Assembly (NCBI GenBank): GCA_020536535.1
Contig: JAHLWZ010000512.1
Coordinates: 2,855 to 58,209 of the forward strand
Source of the DNA: Pelomyxa schiedti
Lineage: Eukaryota; Evosea; Pelobiontida; Pelomyxidae
DNA length: 55,355 nucleotides
Reading direction: 5' to 3'
Below are positions 40,964-53,405 of this stretch, in pieces. The notes beneath the pieces are model-generated. The model did not search any database, had not been told where the DNA came from, and saw only the letters and a list, made by a program, of their open reading frames with translations. A program made the position numbers and the translations under genes. Each line of letters opens with the position of its first letter. Within the stretch, counting starts at the first letter, position 1.

Positions 40964-43900
40964 TCAGGTGTGTTTGCGTTTGTATGGTGTGAACTTGATA
41001 TCATCATCCCCGTCATCGTCGTCCTTGTCATCACCACTGGTACCATCACCATCGCTGTCACTATCACTGGCATGAAGAGTGGGAATTGGCTTGGGTGGGG
41101 GTTTTGGCTTTGCTTTTGGCTTCGGTGCTGGTGTTTTTGTTTTTGCTTTTGGTTTTGCGGCTGTTTTTGGTTTGGGGGCCGGTTTTGGTTTGGATTTTTT
41201 GGAGGGTGGTTGTGTTGTTTTTGGAGTGGGGGTGTGGGGATATAGGCCTTGTATCCTTTGGAATGCTTTCCGGCGGCCTTCTTCAGTACCTAGTACAGGC
41301 TTGAGGAGGTCCCGCAGTTCATGCTTTAGGGCACCGCGGCTGTAGGGAATGGTACTGTCGGTGCAGCACAAGTCTTGGTTGGCACAATAATGGAACATGA
41401 GTACCTAGACACAAATCATGTTAGGAGGATGGTACTAATAATTTGCGATTTTACTTGTTTCTTATCCACAAATAAAGCTGGGTGACAAAAAATCCGAGCT
41501 TGGCCGTCTGTTGTTTTTCTGAGGTAATCTTGGAGGCTCCCACTGATCTCTATGGGTTCACCGTATGGCTTGCAGATGTATGTTATATGATCAACGGTAT
41601 CTTTGTTGATAAAGATCTGTCTGCCTTAAGGACTTGAAGAAAGATAGTAGAAAGAATGAAACTTGGAGCATGTTTCCCATAGGAGCAGCACCCCTAGCAA
41701 GTGGAATATATGGTGCTGGGCCGGAAGAGTTGTAGTGCGAAGTCGGGAGGCTATACTTTGCCCCAATTTCAACTGCTCGGTGCAAAACCGTCTCGAGATC
41801 CTGTCCTAAAATATGGAATTGGCATACTTTCAAGCACGAGATTGGAATACCGGAAAATCCGCAGGCTCCAAATAACTGTTCGAGCAGAGATCGCCACTGC
41901 ACATCACCACAGGAATAACCTTGCATAAAGGAAGAAAGTGGATGCATTTCACTTGCTGTTGCGAAGAGGCCACAGCTGACGGAGATAGCAAGTTCACGGA
42001 ACCTAGGGTCATGGTCCTGTATCGAAATAAGGTTCTAAATTCCGGTCCATCCAGTACCTTGTCCCTCATGGAAGGGAAATCTTTCACAAGAAGTTCCAGT
42101 GTGGGCTTGCCCCCAAAAGGTGATTGCAACAACCTTCTGTGAGGTCACGGATTCAGAAAAAACGAGTGAATTGATACCGCGGAAGTGGGGGAAAGTCTGT
42201 TTGAAGGCCATACAATACCGCGGCAATTTCGGATTGCAGCTCATAGAGCAGGGCGGCGAGTGAATACTAACAAATCAGAGACGGGGAAGGAAAAAAAAAA
42301 GGGGAATACCGAATGATAAAAAACAAAGTAATCTGAAAAATATTGTTGCTCACGTTCCAACATAGTGCTGAAGCAGTAAGCACAAAATTGGGCATTATCT
42401 CGAGGAAGATCGGCGGTAAGGAGGTCTACTGGGTCTCCCTGTGAAATAAGAGGACGATTCAATTCGTTGTCGGAGCAATACCTGTAAACCAATGTATGAT
42501 TGACAGGGAGCAGTCTTGTTGATTCTGAAAACCACTCCCTTTTTTTGCACAACAATTGCCTTGCCTGGAATGCATTTAATTGCCGAGGTTTCTTCGCGGG
42601 TCGCACTAGGACTTTCACTTCGATCTTCTCCCATCAGTAAGGCAACAGCACGATTTAGGTCCCCCGCACTGCACGGATATTTTAGTTGGTGGGTAACTGC
42701 GTTACTTTCACCTTTCACTTAAAGCTGCTTTGAGTAAGGAAACTTCAGTTTTCGGGAAAATGTACATAAGACGCCGCAAATCCTGAGGAATGTCCCCTGG
42801 AAATGTTGTAAGATTAGCTCATTTCCCGAACCGCACCTGAAGCTGAATTTGTTGGTGCATCACTTGGAAACAATGTAAGCGGTCTTGTAATGCCAAGTAA
42901 CATAGCTGCGGCCTGTTCCACATTTCCACTAGAAGACACCAAGGTTTCTTTCAACGTTGAATCATCAATATGTGGTAACATCTCTTTCAACTAAGTTTTC
43001 TCTTAAATACATCGGGTAAAATGGAGGTAAAGAATACCGCAAGAAAAGTGGCTTCCATTGTGACGGGTACTGCTGGCTATGAAAAATGAGTCTTTTTTCT
43101 AAAGAAAACAGGTGCAGATACAGATGAAAGAGGCCCTGTCTGTTTGCCAATGGGAGATATACCATGATCTGCTTTTTCTGCGCAACAAAAAATGTGATCT
43201 TCAAACTAAACTAGGATATTAGATATTCTTGGTGAAGAGTTCTGTGCGCACAATGGATTGAGGAACGCCTTTGCAACAGAAAGGGCATTCTTTACAATCT
43301 TCTTTTATACTGCTTACTTCACAAGTTGGAGCATGGGTGAAAAGCTAGTAGAGGGTAAGACTGGGAAGGACCTTTTCGAAATCTTTTTACCTCTTCCAGG
43401 GCAAAGTACTGCCTGCAGGTCGGACATTGCTCGTGGGAGATGGAACGGGAAGTACCAAGTTGTGTGGTGGTAAAAGGGCTGGAGATGGTTTTGTCCGCCT
43501 CTGCTAGTTTTGATCTTGAAGAAGTGCTGAGACAAGAGTTCGCATGTTCCTCAATCTTGGGGATAGTGGGATTACCATACAGAAGAAAGATCATACAAGA
43601 CTTCTGGGAAATTCTTTCGAGCATAACGGACAAGATTCAAGCGGGACACTTGAGGAAGTTGTAGTGCTTGAAATTGATTTAGTTCCCTCACACTTGTCAG
43701 CGTGCCTCGCTATCTATAAAAATGGGAATGTGTTTTTCATAGTGCTGTCCAATCTACCTCTGAAAGAGTAAATGACTGACCACACAGAGGGCACTCAATT
43801 GTGCTGGTGGCGGGACTGAGGATTAGGTTCCATGAAAACGTATCAGAATTTCAATACCTCGTGATTGGGGGCTTTGCCGCAAGTGAGGGAGGGTCTGTTG

Positions 43901-44601
43901 GTTTCCCAGCAGATGGAGGTGTTGCCATCGTGCTTTGCAGAAAATCTTCCTCTTGTTTCAGTAATTGTTCCCACTCTCCCATTGCGTGGTGATCACCACT
44001 CCCGCGTTTCTGCACCATCCCGTTGGTCGCCCGTGAGGCACCCGGCTTTCCATGGTCCTCGCCGCAACACAAATCACCACCACCATTATCATCGTCACAC
44101 CACACAATGCCGTCACTTCCACTCTCACCGCTGCTTTTGAAGATACACTTGGCGTTTATTATCCCAGTGGCGTTTGTCCTCGGTCTCTTTGGTCTAGGCG
44201 GTTGTGCCTCCTGCGATGCCTAGTATTTGTAGTTGTAGTCGTAGTCGTAGCAGCAGCACCGGCACACGATTCAGCAAATCAATGATTGTGCCACCACATA
44301 AAGGGACAACAAAAAACATGCACACTGCCTACCGACACAGATCCGCTGCCGATGCATTTTACGTTGCGCGCACCCGGACCCACAGCCGCCGACTTGCCGC
44401 CCTCACCATCATCACTTCCTTTCATCTTTTTTTTTTTTTTAAAGTTGAAATCTGTTTTTCTTCTAAAGGGGAGTGGTGGTGTGCGTCGAACGGACTGCGG
44501 CGGTTGTGGGAGGAGCCAGTGCTTTCGCATTTGATTTGTGCTGCAGTGGGCGTTGCAGTATGAATACCTCCTGATTGATGTTGGGCATGCTTCTTGGCCA
44601 T
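40964..44601 (-). CDS. Ubiquitin-binding protein with UBZ zinc fingers and two CUE domains
   Basis: Exon 1 is 44601-44568 (MAKKHAQHQSG), then 44418-44333 and 44219-43858, all in phase. They carry a basic PRPKRPRTN signal that suggests the nucleus. UBZ-type C2HC fingers follow: ECPLCGQSFTLSEIARHADK with its last Cys, then SCPLCSKEFPRSL plus IEEHANSC, then QCPTCRQYF and ECPFCCKG. CUE1 is LKEMLPHIDDSTLKETLVSS with GNVEQAAAMLLG; CUE2 is LRRLMYIFPKTEVSLLKAAL with AGDLNRAVALLMGE, interrupted by a 44 bp intron. Both fold types bind ubiquitin. The rest (42560-41400) is an unrecognised folded region, followed by a Lys/Pro-rich and then acidic tail (SDSDSDGDG) to the stop. A DNA-repair or chromatin role fits the UBZ/CUE/NLS combination but is inference. 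Exon joins around 42000-42300 are uncertain. Confidence 0.72.
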
Positions 44602-45220
44602 TGCGTCACCGTCGTTATGGTACTATTCAGTCAATTTGGTGATTTGAGTCTTAGTTGATGACTGCCGTTTCAGAATAAGAACAAAAAAGAAGGAGATGAT
44701 TGTGAGGTGTGCAACCCCAACGAACCCCTGCACTGACTCGATGGATCTGCAACCATGCTTTGGGAAATGGCCCCTCACCTTCCCCCCCCTTCTGGAGATT
44801 GTGTCCCCTCAGCGCTATGTGCACCTGGGAGCCACATCACCAGAGGATCAAGGAAAACCAAGGACCACGTTTTGCTCGCAGTGAGCACTGTGGCAGACCC
44901 TTGAGCCAATGCATTAGTTTGAGGCTCGTGGAGGAAAATCAGCCCCCCAAATCATCGATGAAATCGTCAACCTTGGGGGCAAAATTTCGAAGTAATTAAA
45001 CGGGGTTTCTTATGAGAAAACTGATTTGTTTGGTTGTTGGGTTTCCAACTAACAAACTCAACATCTTGGTTATTGTCGAAGGAGCACACCTCTTTTGCAT
45101 CAACCTCCAAGGAGATGCTCAGTACTCTGCCCATAAACCAGCCCAGATGTTCCCACCAAGCGCATTATGGGACATGACTGACCAAGAACCAGTCTCCAAT
45201 TTTCCATTTTTTTGATTTGG
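44602..45220. other. Region between the UBZ/CUE and F-box genes
   Basis: It contains the promoter of the UBZ/CUE gene (minus, start 44601) and the 3' flank of the F-box gene (minus, stop 45221). Short plus-strand open frames at 44696-44884 and 45012-45215 have no domain and no convincing exon context. I see nothing else. Confidence 0.4.
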
Positions 45221-46435
45221 TTAATACAGAACGTCGTTTATGTGGACTTTGATGGCTAGGGTTGTGGGTGCTGCTTTGTCAAATGTGAACCGTTGCCCTT
45301 TAGCAGCATCACAGTCATTCATTTCACAGAGACCAGACAAGCTCAAGTGCAACGTCTTTGTCTTTGTTGTCTTCTTGTTGGCCGTGACTTGTATGCTCAC
45401 AGTCTTATCATGTGCATAGAGCTTCTTCTTAGAGAGGAGCAATCGGACTTGTAGTGTTCCTGCCGGTTTCTTAGTGCGCACTTCCAGCTCGAAGTCCATG
45501 CACGGAGTGGAAATAATGTCACCTTCGGCAATCCACCATGAATCTCCATCCTTTATCGCTTTTGCTGAGAAAGTGCACCCATCACATCCATAGACTGGAG
45601 AAAAAATAATGTCAGTTGTAAATGGGGGATTTGTGATCTAACCTTTTGAAACAACATCTCGAAATTGGAGGCAAACAGAACGAACATTAAGAACCGATTT
45701 TGCTGGTAAATAGCCTACAATCTGTGATAGAACAGGAACCGGCAAGTCCAGAATGTGTGTGCCTTATTTTAATTTTTTGTTCTATTGATTCAGTGAATTA
45801 AATCATTACCTACTAAAATGTAAATGTCATTCAAAGAGCTCCCCAGCGCAGACAAAAGGCGTTCACTTGGGATAATGAGCTATGTTTCACCAATTAGGCA
45901 ATACCAGAACATAATTGAGAACAAACTCGCTGGTTCCCTGAGTAGTCATTGGTGTTCAATGTCTTCAGTCTGTTGAAGGAACTCTGTGTGTGTCGTCAAA
46001 TAAATAAGAATGGCTCTGATGATAGCAGGACGCACAGCCAAGTTCGATTGTATGTTCTCCTTGAGTAGGCCGATTCTCTTGTCAACCAGTGCCACCATTT
46101 CAGCTTTGAGCTTACCTAAACCATCGTTCACTTGCGCTGTAGCTTCCACTGCACTCTAAAGTGCCAAGAATTTAGCATGTGTGCCAGTAACAAAAAAATA
46201 CAAACCACAGACCACCACATACAAAAACACACAAAACAAAACAAAAAAACCAAATAGCTCTCACCTTCTCAGTGTCCGCGGCGAGCCTCTTCAAATACAC
46301 AACAGCGTCGCGAACGACCGAAAACGACGCACTCCCATAATCGTTGGCTGTGTGAAGTGGGTCCGGGGATTCAGACTGTTGCGATTGTTGTGGTGTCGTT
46401 CTGCCCCGCTTGCGTAGCGGCTCTCCCGCTTCCAT
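45221..46435 (-). CDS. F-box protein (copy A of a paralogous pair)
   Basis: Starts at ATG 46435 (MEAGEPLRKRGRTTPQQ), a disordered basic N-terminus. Then comes a helical exon (VNDGLGKLKAEMVALVDKRI, about 46150-45950). An F-box follows near 45770-45660: LDLPVPVLSQIVGYLPAKSV then LNVRSVCLQFRDVVS. The final exon is beta-rich (SWWIAEGDIISTPCMDFELE, LYAHDKTVSIQVTANKK, LHLSLSGLCEMNDC). F-boxes dock to Skp1 in SCF ubiquitin ligases; the C-terminal sandwich is presumably the substrate side but matches no family I know. The gene at 53406-54627 has the same four-part layout and matching residues. Confidence 0.75.
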
Positions 46436-46492
46436 CGTCGTCGGTACATATTTTGTGGTTCGTGAGGGTATTTTTTTTAAAAACGCAGGTGA

Positions 46493-48375
46493 CTAATGAA
46501 AGTGACGGTGCTGCAGGTTGAGGTCGTGTGTGTATAGCCAGCAGCATGTTGTGTCAGAGTCAGAGGGAAGATGAACACTCCAGGCAAACTCATAAATGTC
46601 GTCCATTGTGATGTCGGGGAAGTGCCTCATGGTGAATGACGCAATGATTGGTGACTGTAGCACAAGCCCAAGCAGCTTCTCTTTGATAATTGCTGCCGTG
46701 ATGCTGGGGAAACATCGCAGCATCATCTTCCATGTTCCCAAGTCAAAGTCCAATTGGGACTTACGCCAGTCGAGGGACAGGACCTGCACACATGAATGGA
46801 ATGAGTGAGAGAAAGTATTTGTTACGGGTACCTCGTCGAGGGTGATGTGGAACTTATGGATGAGCCACTCTGCGCAGTTCTCTTGTCCCCAGTAAATCAT
46901 TTTGGAGAGTAACAGGTTATCGTGAGCTGTGATGTGCTCACGTTCCAGTTGGAAGTGCCTTATCAGCCACTTGACTGCCTTTGTTGACTCTACCCCAACA
47001 TTGTTTGGGAGGCATTCCGCAACAGACTCTTTGGTGAACTCACCCTTTGATGCTACCTTTTTGACTTGTGAGAAGCGGGCACCTTGAATACTCTCTGCCA
47101 ATATTCTGCAGAGGAGCACAGAGCGCTTTGGTTCGGAAATGTGGAACTTTTCGATGAGGAGGACGGGCGCTGTATCTACATTGTGTTTGGTGAGGAGATG
47201 CTCAATACAATGCACAACAGTACTCGCGGACACTCTTTGTTACAGAATTTACTGAGGTTCTCCTAGGGGAAAGTGAACAAGGAGAATGTCGACGTTGCCC
47301 ACTCCAATACATCCACCCGGTTGATTTCATTCAATGCACTATAGCCTGGAGGCTGGCGCAACTTGAGGAGGGGCAATACATACTCACAGATTTTGACAGA
47401 GTCACTTCCCGTGCCTCCAAGGCAACCAACGAGTGTGGCGAGTGTACTCGGATTCTCAGGGAATGTTTCAAAACACCACTTGACAACACCCAAGTTTTCA
47501 CTCTTGCACGAGCGTAACTGAATCTTCATGCGCGAATAGCGGCGGAACTGTGACGCCAAATCGAATGTGTTTACCATCCACTGAGCCAGTTCCAAGTGGC
47601 CCCCGGACACAGCAGAATGAAGCGGGGCAAAAAACTCCCAAGGCTCCCTGAAGCCGAACCTCTCGACCAGCCACCTGGCCACGTCCAAGTGCCCCTTTTT
47701 GCATGCCCTCTTCAAGATTGGGAACTCCCTCACATGGTCAGCAAGCCTCCCACCCTCCAACTCGCCACCACATCTACCTCCCCAAGCTTCTTCCTCAGTT
47801 GTCATCGTGGTTGCAGTGGTCGTGGTCATAGTAGTTGTGGTGGCGGCGGAGGTTGTCCCACACCACACCAACCCAGGCCAGTTCCCATCAACCAGCCACT
47901 GTGCCGTCGCCAAGTTGCCGGCCCTGCACAGCCCAGCCAACACATGCACAAACTCCTTGGCCACCCTCCTCTTCATCCTCATCTCCACTGTCATTTCCCC
48001 AGGTCCGGCCTCGGGGCTGGTCTCCTTCCTGTAATTGGCCAGCAGCCAGTTGACACACAGGCCGCCGCCCGTGCCCGTGCTCGCGGTGGGGGTGGTGTAG
48101 CAGGGCGCAGCCTCGGCGGCGGCCTCGATGAGGCGGTAGTACCTGTCGTAGTGGCGCAGCAGGGAGCGGCACACGCGGCCGACGAGGGGGAACATGGCCT
48201 CCCCGACCCGCATCGTGGTCACCACCGCGTCCCTCGAGTCCACGCGGGTGAAGGGCGTGGCCGGGGTGACCAGCAGGGAGCGGGGGACGAGCCACGGCAT
48301 GACCCACTCCCACACCGTCCGCGACATCATCACCACTCGTGCGTGGTATTCCCCTTTTGTTTCCAACGACGACAT
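46493..48375 (-). CDS. Ankyrin-like repeat protein
   Basis: Exon 1 (48375-47279) and the next part (47234 down to the stop at 46493) join in phase across a 44 bp intron (SLVSASTVVHC). A second 48 bp GT-AG segment (GTACCCG...GTGTGCAG, about 46830-46783) is in frame and is probably an intron too, giving HITLDEVLSLDWRK. The repeats are degenerate ankyrin units: AGNLATAQWLVDGN, LKRACKKGHLDVARWLVERF, LHSAVSGGHLELAQWMVNTF and ENLGVVKWCFETFPEN. Similar ones follow to the end. The N-terminal region (MMSRTVWEWVMPWLVP, VGRVCRSLLRHYDR) resembles an F-box-like helical head seen in related amoebal proteins. No enzyme domain is present. Confidence 0.8.
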
Positions 48376-48565
48376 CGTTTTCTGAAGAAATGTTGATTAG
48401 CTGCTTGAGGGTTTTGGTTTGTAACCAGTGCTTTTCTCTTTGTTGTACCGACAACGGGATGTGAACGAAAGCCAAGTTGGTGACAGGTTCTTTTCTTTTT
48501 CTGAAATGATGAAAGCAAGTGCCGTGTCACATACTACATGTACAGTACACTTTTTTTTGGTTTGG

Positions 48566-51500
48566 TTAGTTCGCACTTCCTGCTTCCAGCAAACGTTCTG
48601 AATCGAGATGGGGCTGGAGGATGGATACAATCTCGGAGAAGGTGGGTCTGTCATCAGGGTTCTGTTTCCAGCACTTGCACATAACCGCACTGATTGAGGA
48701 GGATGAGGAGGGTGATTCAGGAGGCACAGGTGGCCTGTTTCCGGTGCATACATGTTCTATCAGTGCTTTTTTTTTGTGAGAAAGGGAAAGCTGTGCTTGT
48801 AGTTTGTTTTGCAGGGTAATCGGTGTTGTATACCAAATGCGGATGTGATATCTACATAGGGTTCCTGCTGAGTAAGAATGCACCACACAAGAATCCCAAA
48901 AGAATATACATCAGCTTTCCACTTCCAGCGGGTGAGTAAACGAAAGGGGATGATATGTACAAAGGAATTAATTAATTACACACTGAATAGGGTTCAGATT
49001 TTAGGACTTCAGGTGCTGTAACTACGCCGGGTTAAAAAACAGTAGAAATTAACTGCCAAAGGAGAGTACGCACATGAAAGAGTGCCTATGCAGGCTGTGT
49101 ATTTAGCTGATTCCGAAACATCTGTGGCCATCCTTGCTGTGCCAAAATCGCTCAGCTTGATATGCTGTCCAGCACTTGGAGATAATGAGGAGATCAGAAC
49201 CTGAAAATATTGGTGAGGCACCTGGCATATTCCAGCTGGATACATTTGCAGGTTTAAGGTCGCGGTGTATCACTCGATTTCTTGGGAAAAAGAAAAAGCT
49301 CAATCACTCATAGTTATTTCTGACAGAGGAAATGTACCTGTGTAAAAATTGCATTCCCTGAGCAATTTCAAAACAAAGGCGGAGCTTTTGTTTCATTCTC
49401 AGTTCTACTTAAAAATGGATGAATGTGTTCTAAACCTTCATTTCTTCCGATAATGTTTGTTGAGAAAGAATGCCTTCCAAACTCCCCATCTCGATCATTT
49501 CCTGATGACGAATTGAAGTGAAGAAACATCTGAGATAATGGGGTGTACCATAACTATCAGACAATGATCCCTTGTGAGACAAAAGCCATAGAATGTCCTG
49601 TTGTAGAGATTAATATTAAATTATAATTATAATACAAATTATTATATATATAATATGATAAACAAATATTAATATTTGATTGTTACGTGGAGAGATGGAA
49701 AATACACGGTGAACGGTGATCGCAGCATAATGGACATGTCAATCTCATGCAGAAGACTCTCTCTTGCGGTATCAGACTCAAAAAACCAAGGAGGAAAAGT
49801 CTTTTCTTGTTGTGAGAATATTGTATTCGGAATATCAAATTGAATTCACACCTTTACAGCAACATCAAACCCTCTCCATTTCGCTCTGAATACACTTCCC
49901 ATGGCACCTTGTCCTATTTTTTCTCCTATTTTTTTTCAAGAGAGAGTGGGTCGCTCAGTGACAGGAAGAAGTTCCACAAATAAAGGCGCAGCAAATGAAT
50001 GTGTTATTGTACCATAATCGATCTCATCAGCATCCAATTTCAACGACTGTTCAACGCTGGCTGTCACTGGAATAATGATATTGAACGGTAGATCTAGCAA
50101 ACAAACAGATCAGAGTGAAGAAGGAAGAAATATGTATAAGATACGAGTACCTGAACACTTCAACGCAACTTCAAATGACAAATCTGCTGTGCACTTGGGT
50201 GTTATTGAGAACCGGAATGTGCACGTTTCGCTCTAAGAAATGTATATTTCCTATTTATTTAGTATTGTGCTCAAGGGTGTTGATGAAGACCCTACCTTGG
50301 AGAGCGAGCAGGACTCAGGGTCAACGTGAAACGCGTATTTATGACTGTTGTTATTTTTTCCATGTGGCACAGATAGTGACAGGGTTCTGGTGGAACGCAG
50401 TGTATTCGTAACTGAAATCTCGTCATGTGATTCCTTATCCACCGAAAGAAGCTTGTCTTCAGTTCCGAAATTGATTTTTTGCTTTGAGAAAAGAAGACCA
50501 TGTGCATCAGATGTCCAAGCAAATTTACTGTTCAAGGCGTTACAGTTGTTTATATCTAGAAAAGGATATGCTGACTATACCACATTTCAGCTGCTGCTGC
50601 AGAGCCACCAAGAAGATATTGGTACTCGTTGTTTTTCTTTTTCTGGTGGTGCCTCAGAATTACTATTGTTCCCGCCAAGACACCCGAAAAAGTCAACAGA
50701 GTTACTATTATGGCAATGGCTGGTCCAATGAGATCTTGGTGTGGTATTAATTAAATAAAGCCAAGGGCCGGAAGTACTTAGTTTGCAATCATTTGAAATT
50801 GGTTTTGTAGAAACCCAAAACACGTCGCATTCACACTTAGTTGTGCAACCAGAACCGCCATCACTTAACTTTTGGGTGAAAATATCGTTGACAAAAAAAA
50901 GAGAAAAATACCACTGCTCATAAGGATCCACAATGGAATTGTTGCATGCTTAAGGCTGACTTAGAGAGATACGGATTTGAAAAGTAAAGGAAACCTGGGC
51001 CACAAGAAACTTCTGGGGTGGTATAGGCGAAGTATCCTTTCTCACAAGCGCAATTATTGGTGCAAAATTTCCCACCGTCACTGTGAAAGGAATGTGTATC
51101 AGATTCGGGAAAAGTCCTGAAAAAAAAAAAAAAAAAAAAAAGAAGAAGAAAACCATTCTTCTGGATCAGCAGCAATACCATCACCACATTCTGGCACAGA
51201 ATGGAGAAAAAGATGGAAGAAGATGAAAGTTAGTGAAAGTGAGAGAGGCCTTCTCGTACTTGTGAAACAGTCAATTGCATATGGACCAGCACCAACCTGC
51301 GCATAATAGCCAGGAAGACAGGAACAGTTGTTACTGCACCCAAAACCTCCATCACATTCTTCGGCGTCATCGATATACATATTCCCACAAATGCCTGTTT
51401 TTATGTTGTTAACTCTGAACAAGATGCCGAATGAAAACCTTTTTTGGCACATGTGGCATTTAATGTGCAGATTTCACCCGTGTAACAACCTAGAGACAAT

Positions 51501-53269
51501 GCGCCACATCCCTGACCTTGGGTGCAGTTGCAGTCTGGATCAAACACGCCGCATAAACAGTCGCAGCCATCACTTGAATTGTACCACCAGGCATAGCATT
51601 GCCACCCAGGGACTGTTCGTTGAAGGAGTCAAGAGAGGAAAATATTATGGGCACTTAACCAATACAAAGCCCGTCTTTGCACAGAGATCCCGAAGGACAA
51701 TCACCCGATAAGTACTGGCTATCTTGACATGCTGGATCAGGGAGACCACACAGACAGTCACATTTGTCATCAAAGAAGCTTGCATTGCCACAAATCCAGG
51801 ATCTGGGTGCTGCAAATAGTCCTGTAAAATGGAGAGAAGAGTTTGGTGGAAGTACCTTGGCATTGACTCTGATTGTTGCAAGACCAAAGCAAGTCAGGAC
51901 AGCCATAAACAGGTTGTTCCATTAAATTACCTTCAGCCATTCAGAACGTGTAAAAGAACTAAAACTTACAATCGGGATCAATTGCACCACAACTTAATTC
52001 CCCGCATTGACATCCATCTTGTGTGCCATAATTGCAGCGGGTACATTGGCCTGGAATCTCTTGGGAATGATGAATTAAGCCTATTTCTGCAGTTTAGGGA
52101 ATGGTTACCTGTGCAAGTACCATTCGACAAGCAGAGGTGGTCAAGTGAAGAGGCACAACCTGAGACCTATTCTATGGGTCAATATCGTTTAATGGCAAGC
52201 AAAGAGTCTACAGGCAACCGCTGGTTGTAACAATCAAGATCATAGATTCCGCAGCCGCAGTTACATTCTGTTCCGTTGTTCCACCAGAAGTCGGGACATG
52301 TCCACATCGGCGGAATCAAGTCCACTTTTATGTATTATTATCTTTACTCGGGAACTGTATAACATACCATGTGCCCCAGTAGTTCGTAATTGCAATTTTT
52401 TCATTACCTCGCCATCAGAATAGTGACTGTAGAGAGGTTCCCATGGCGACGATGCACTGTAACGAATATACGAGGTTGTTATTTTGCGCATTGGATTCCT
52501 GTCTATCATGAGTGCCACGAAGTTGTACCCAGCGTCACAAACAAACGCAGACACTCCAATGAATACGATCCGAGACCAGGCAACTTAATTAAGGTCTGTA
52601 AATATATGATAAGTGAACAGAAAAGTGCATACTAAAGTTAAAAGGGCTCAGGTCAAGCAGCACACTACCATAATTCGAGCCAGTCAGATTGTAATCCATG
52701 GTGGTGTATGGCTTTGAGTCAGGAATACCCCCCACATCTTGGTACAGGGTTATTTGTATCGTAGTGTAATTGCTGGTGGTCCACCAAAGATACGCGCACA
52801 TCTATTGTGGGAGAAAAACCTTTATTACTAGGTTCAAAAGCACAGACACAAAATTCCATTACTATTACGATAATTGAAACAGGGGGAAAAAAAAAACAGA
52901 GCCGGGTTCGGGTGCCTGTGTGAATTTCCAGGGCGGATCGTCGATGTATTCGACCTGCACCCACTCGCTGGTCGTAACACAAATCTCATTGCTGCTTTCA
53001 CAGCAGGCGTAGTCCCACGACGTGTACGACGAATTGGGGTCGCACGACCCTGAGGCACCGACTTGGGTTGTTGGGCCCCCCAGAGCCACGCCGCCCCCGC
53101 TGGGAGAGAAGTAGAGGGCCGAGTCCCCTGCTGCTGTGGCCACAGCGGCTGCTGCGGGCGATCGGTGGGGGCGGAGGACCGGTGGGGGCAAGCCAGGATT
53201 ATGGGACGAGTGGATGGTGGTGACAACACCACAAATGACGAGGAGCACAAACGCCGTGCCCGTTGACAT
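48566..53269 (-). CDS. Receptor-type TKL protein kinase with cysteine-rich ectodomain
   Basis: Starts at ATG 53269 with a signal peptide (MSTGTAFVLLVICGVVTTIH). The ectodomain (52800-50800) carries repeated cysteine modules, for example WWNNGTECNCGCGIYDLDC, GCDCLCGVFDPDC and CDCLCGLPDPAC. It also carries DUF4215-like CGNMYIDDAEECDGGFGC. One transmembrane helix lies near 50735-50660 (AIAIIVTLLTFSGVLAGTIV), followed by basic RHHQKKK. The kinase (49920-48570) looks active: GQGAMGSV, FDVAVK, alpha-C ESLLHEIDM, HRDLKPAN, KLSDFGTA, KADVYSFGIL and the final DDRPTFSEI. It is of the tyrosine-kinase-like class, comparable in plan to the Entamoeba transmembrane kinases. Many small introns occur; one intron (about 49600-49690) is extremely AT-rich and another (about 51121-51139) has a 19-base A run. 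Ligand unknown. Confidence 0.85.
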
Positions 53270-53405
53270 CTGGTACGGCAATCAGATCTTGAACGTTCTG
53301 TTCGTGGTGTGTCTGCGAAGCCCAATCTCGAAATTAGTGATTATTCTAATTCGTTCTTTCTGATTCCAGACTTGTCTCCATTGTCTTGGGGAGAAGGGAT
53401 GCCAA

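Noticed and set aside
44107-44223. Short plus-strand hydrophobic peptide (LLLKIHLAFIIPVAFVLGLF)
   Set aside because: The minus strand here is the third exon of the UBZ/CUE gene, joined in phase. The plus-strand hydrophobicity is a by-product.
47596-48396. Plus-strand frame rich in Pro/His/Arg opposite the ankyrin-like gene
   Set aside because: It is antisense of a GC-rich exon, while the minus frame has repeated ankyrin-like units.
49606-49683. AT-rich palindromic-looking stretch as an origin or hairpin element
   Set aside because: It lies inside a receptor-kinase intron and shows only simple AT composition, so I see no support for a specific function.
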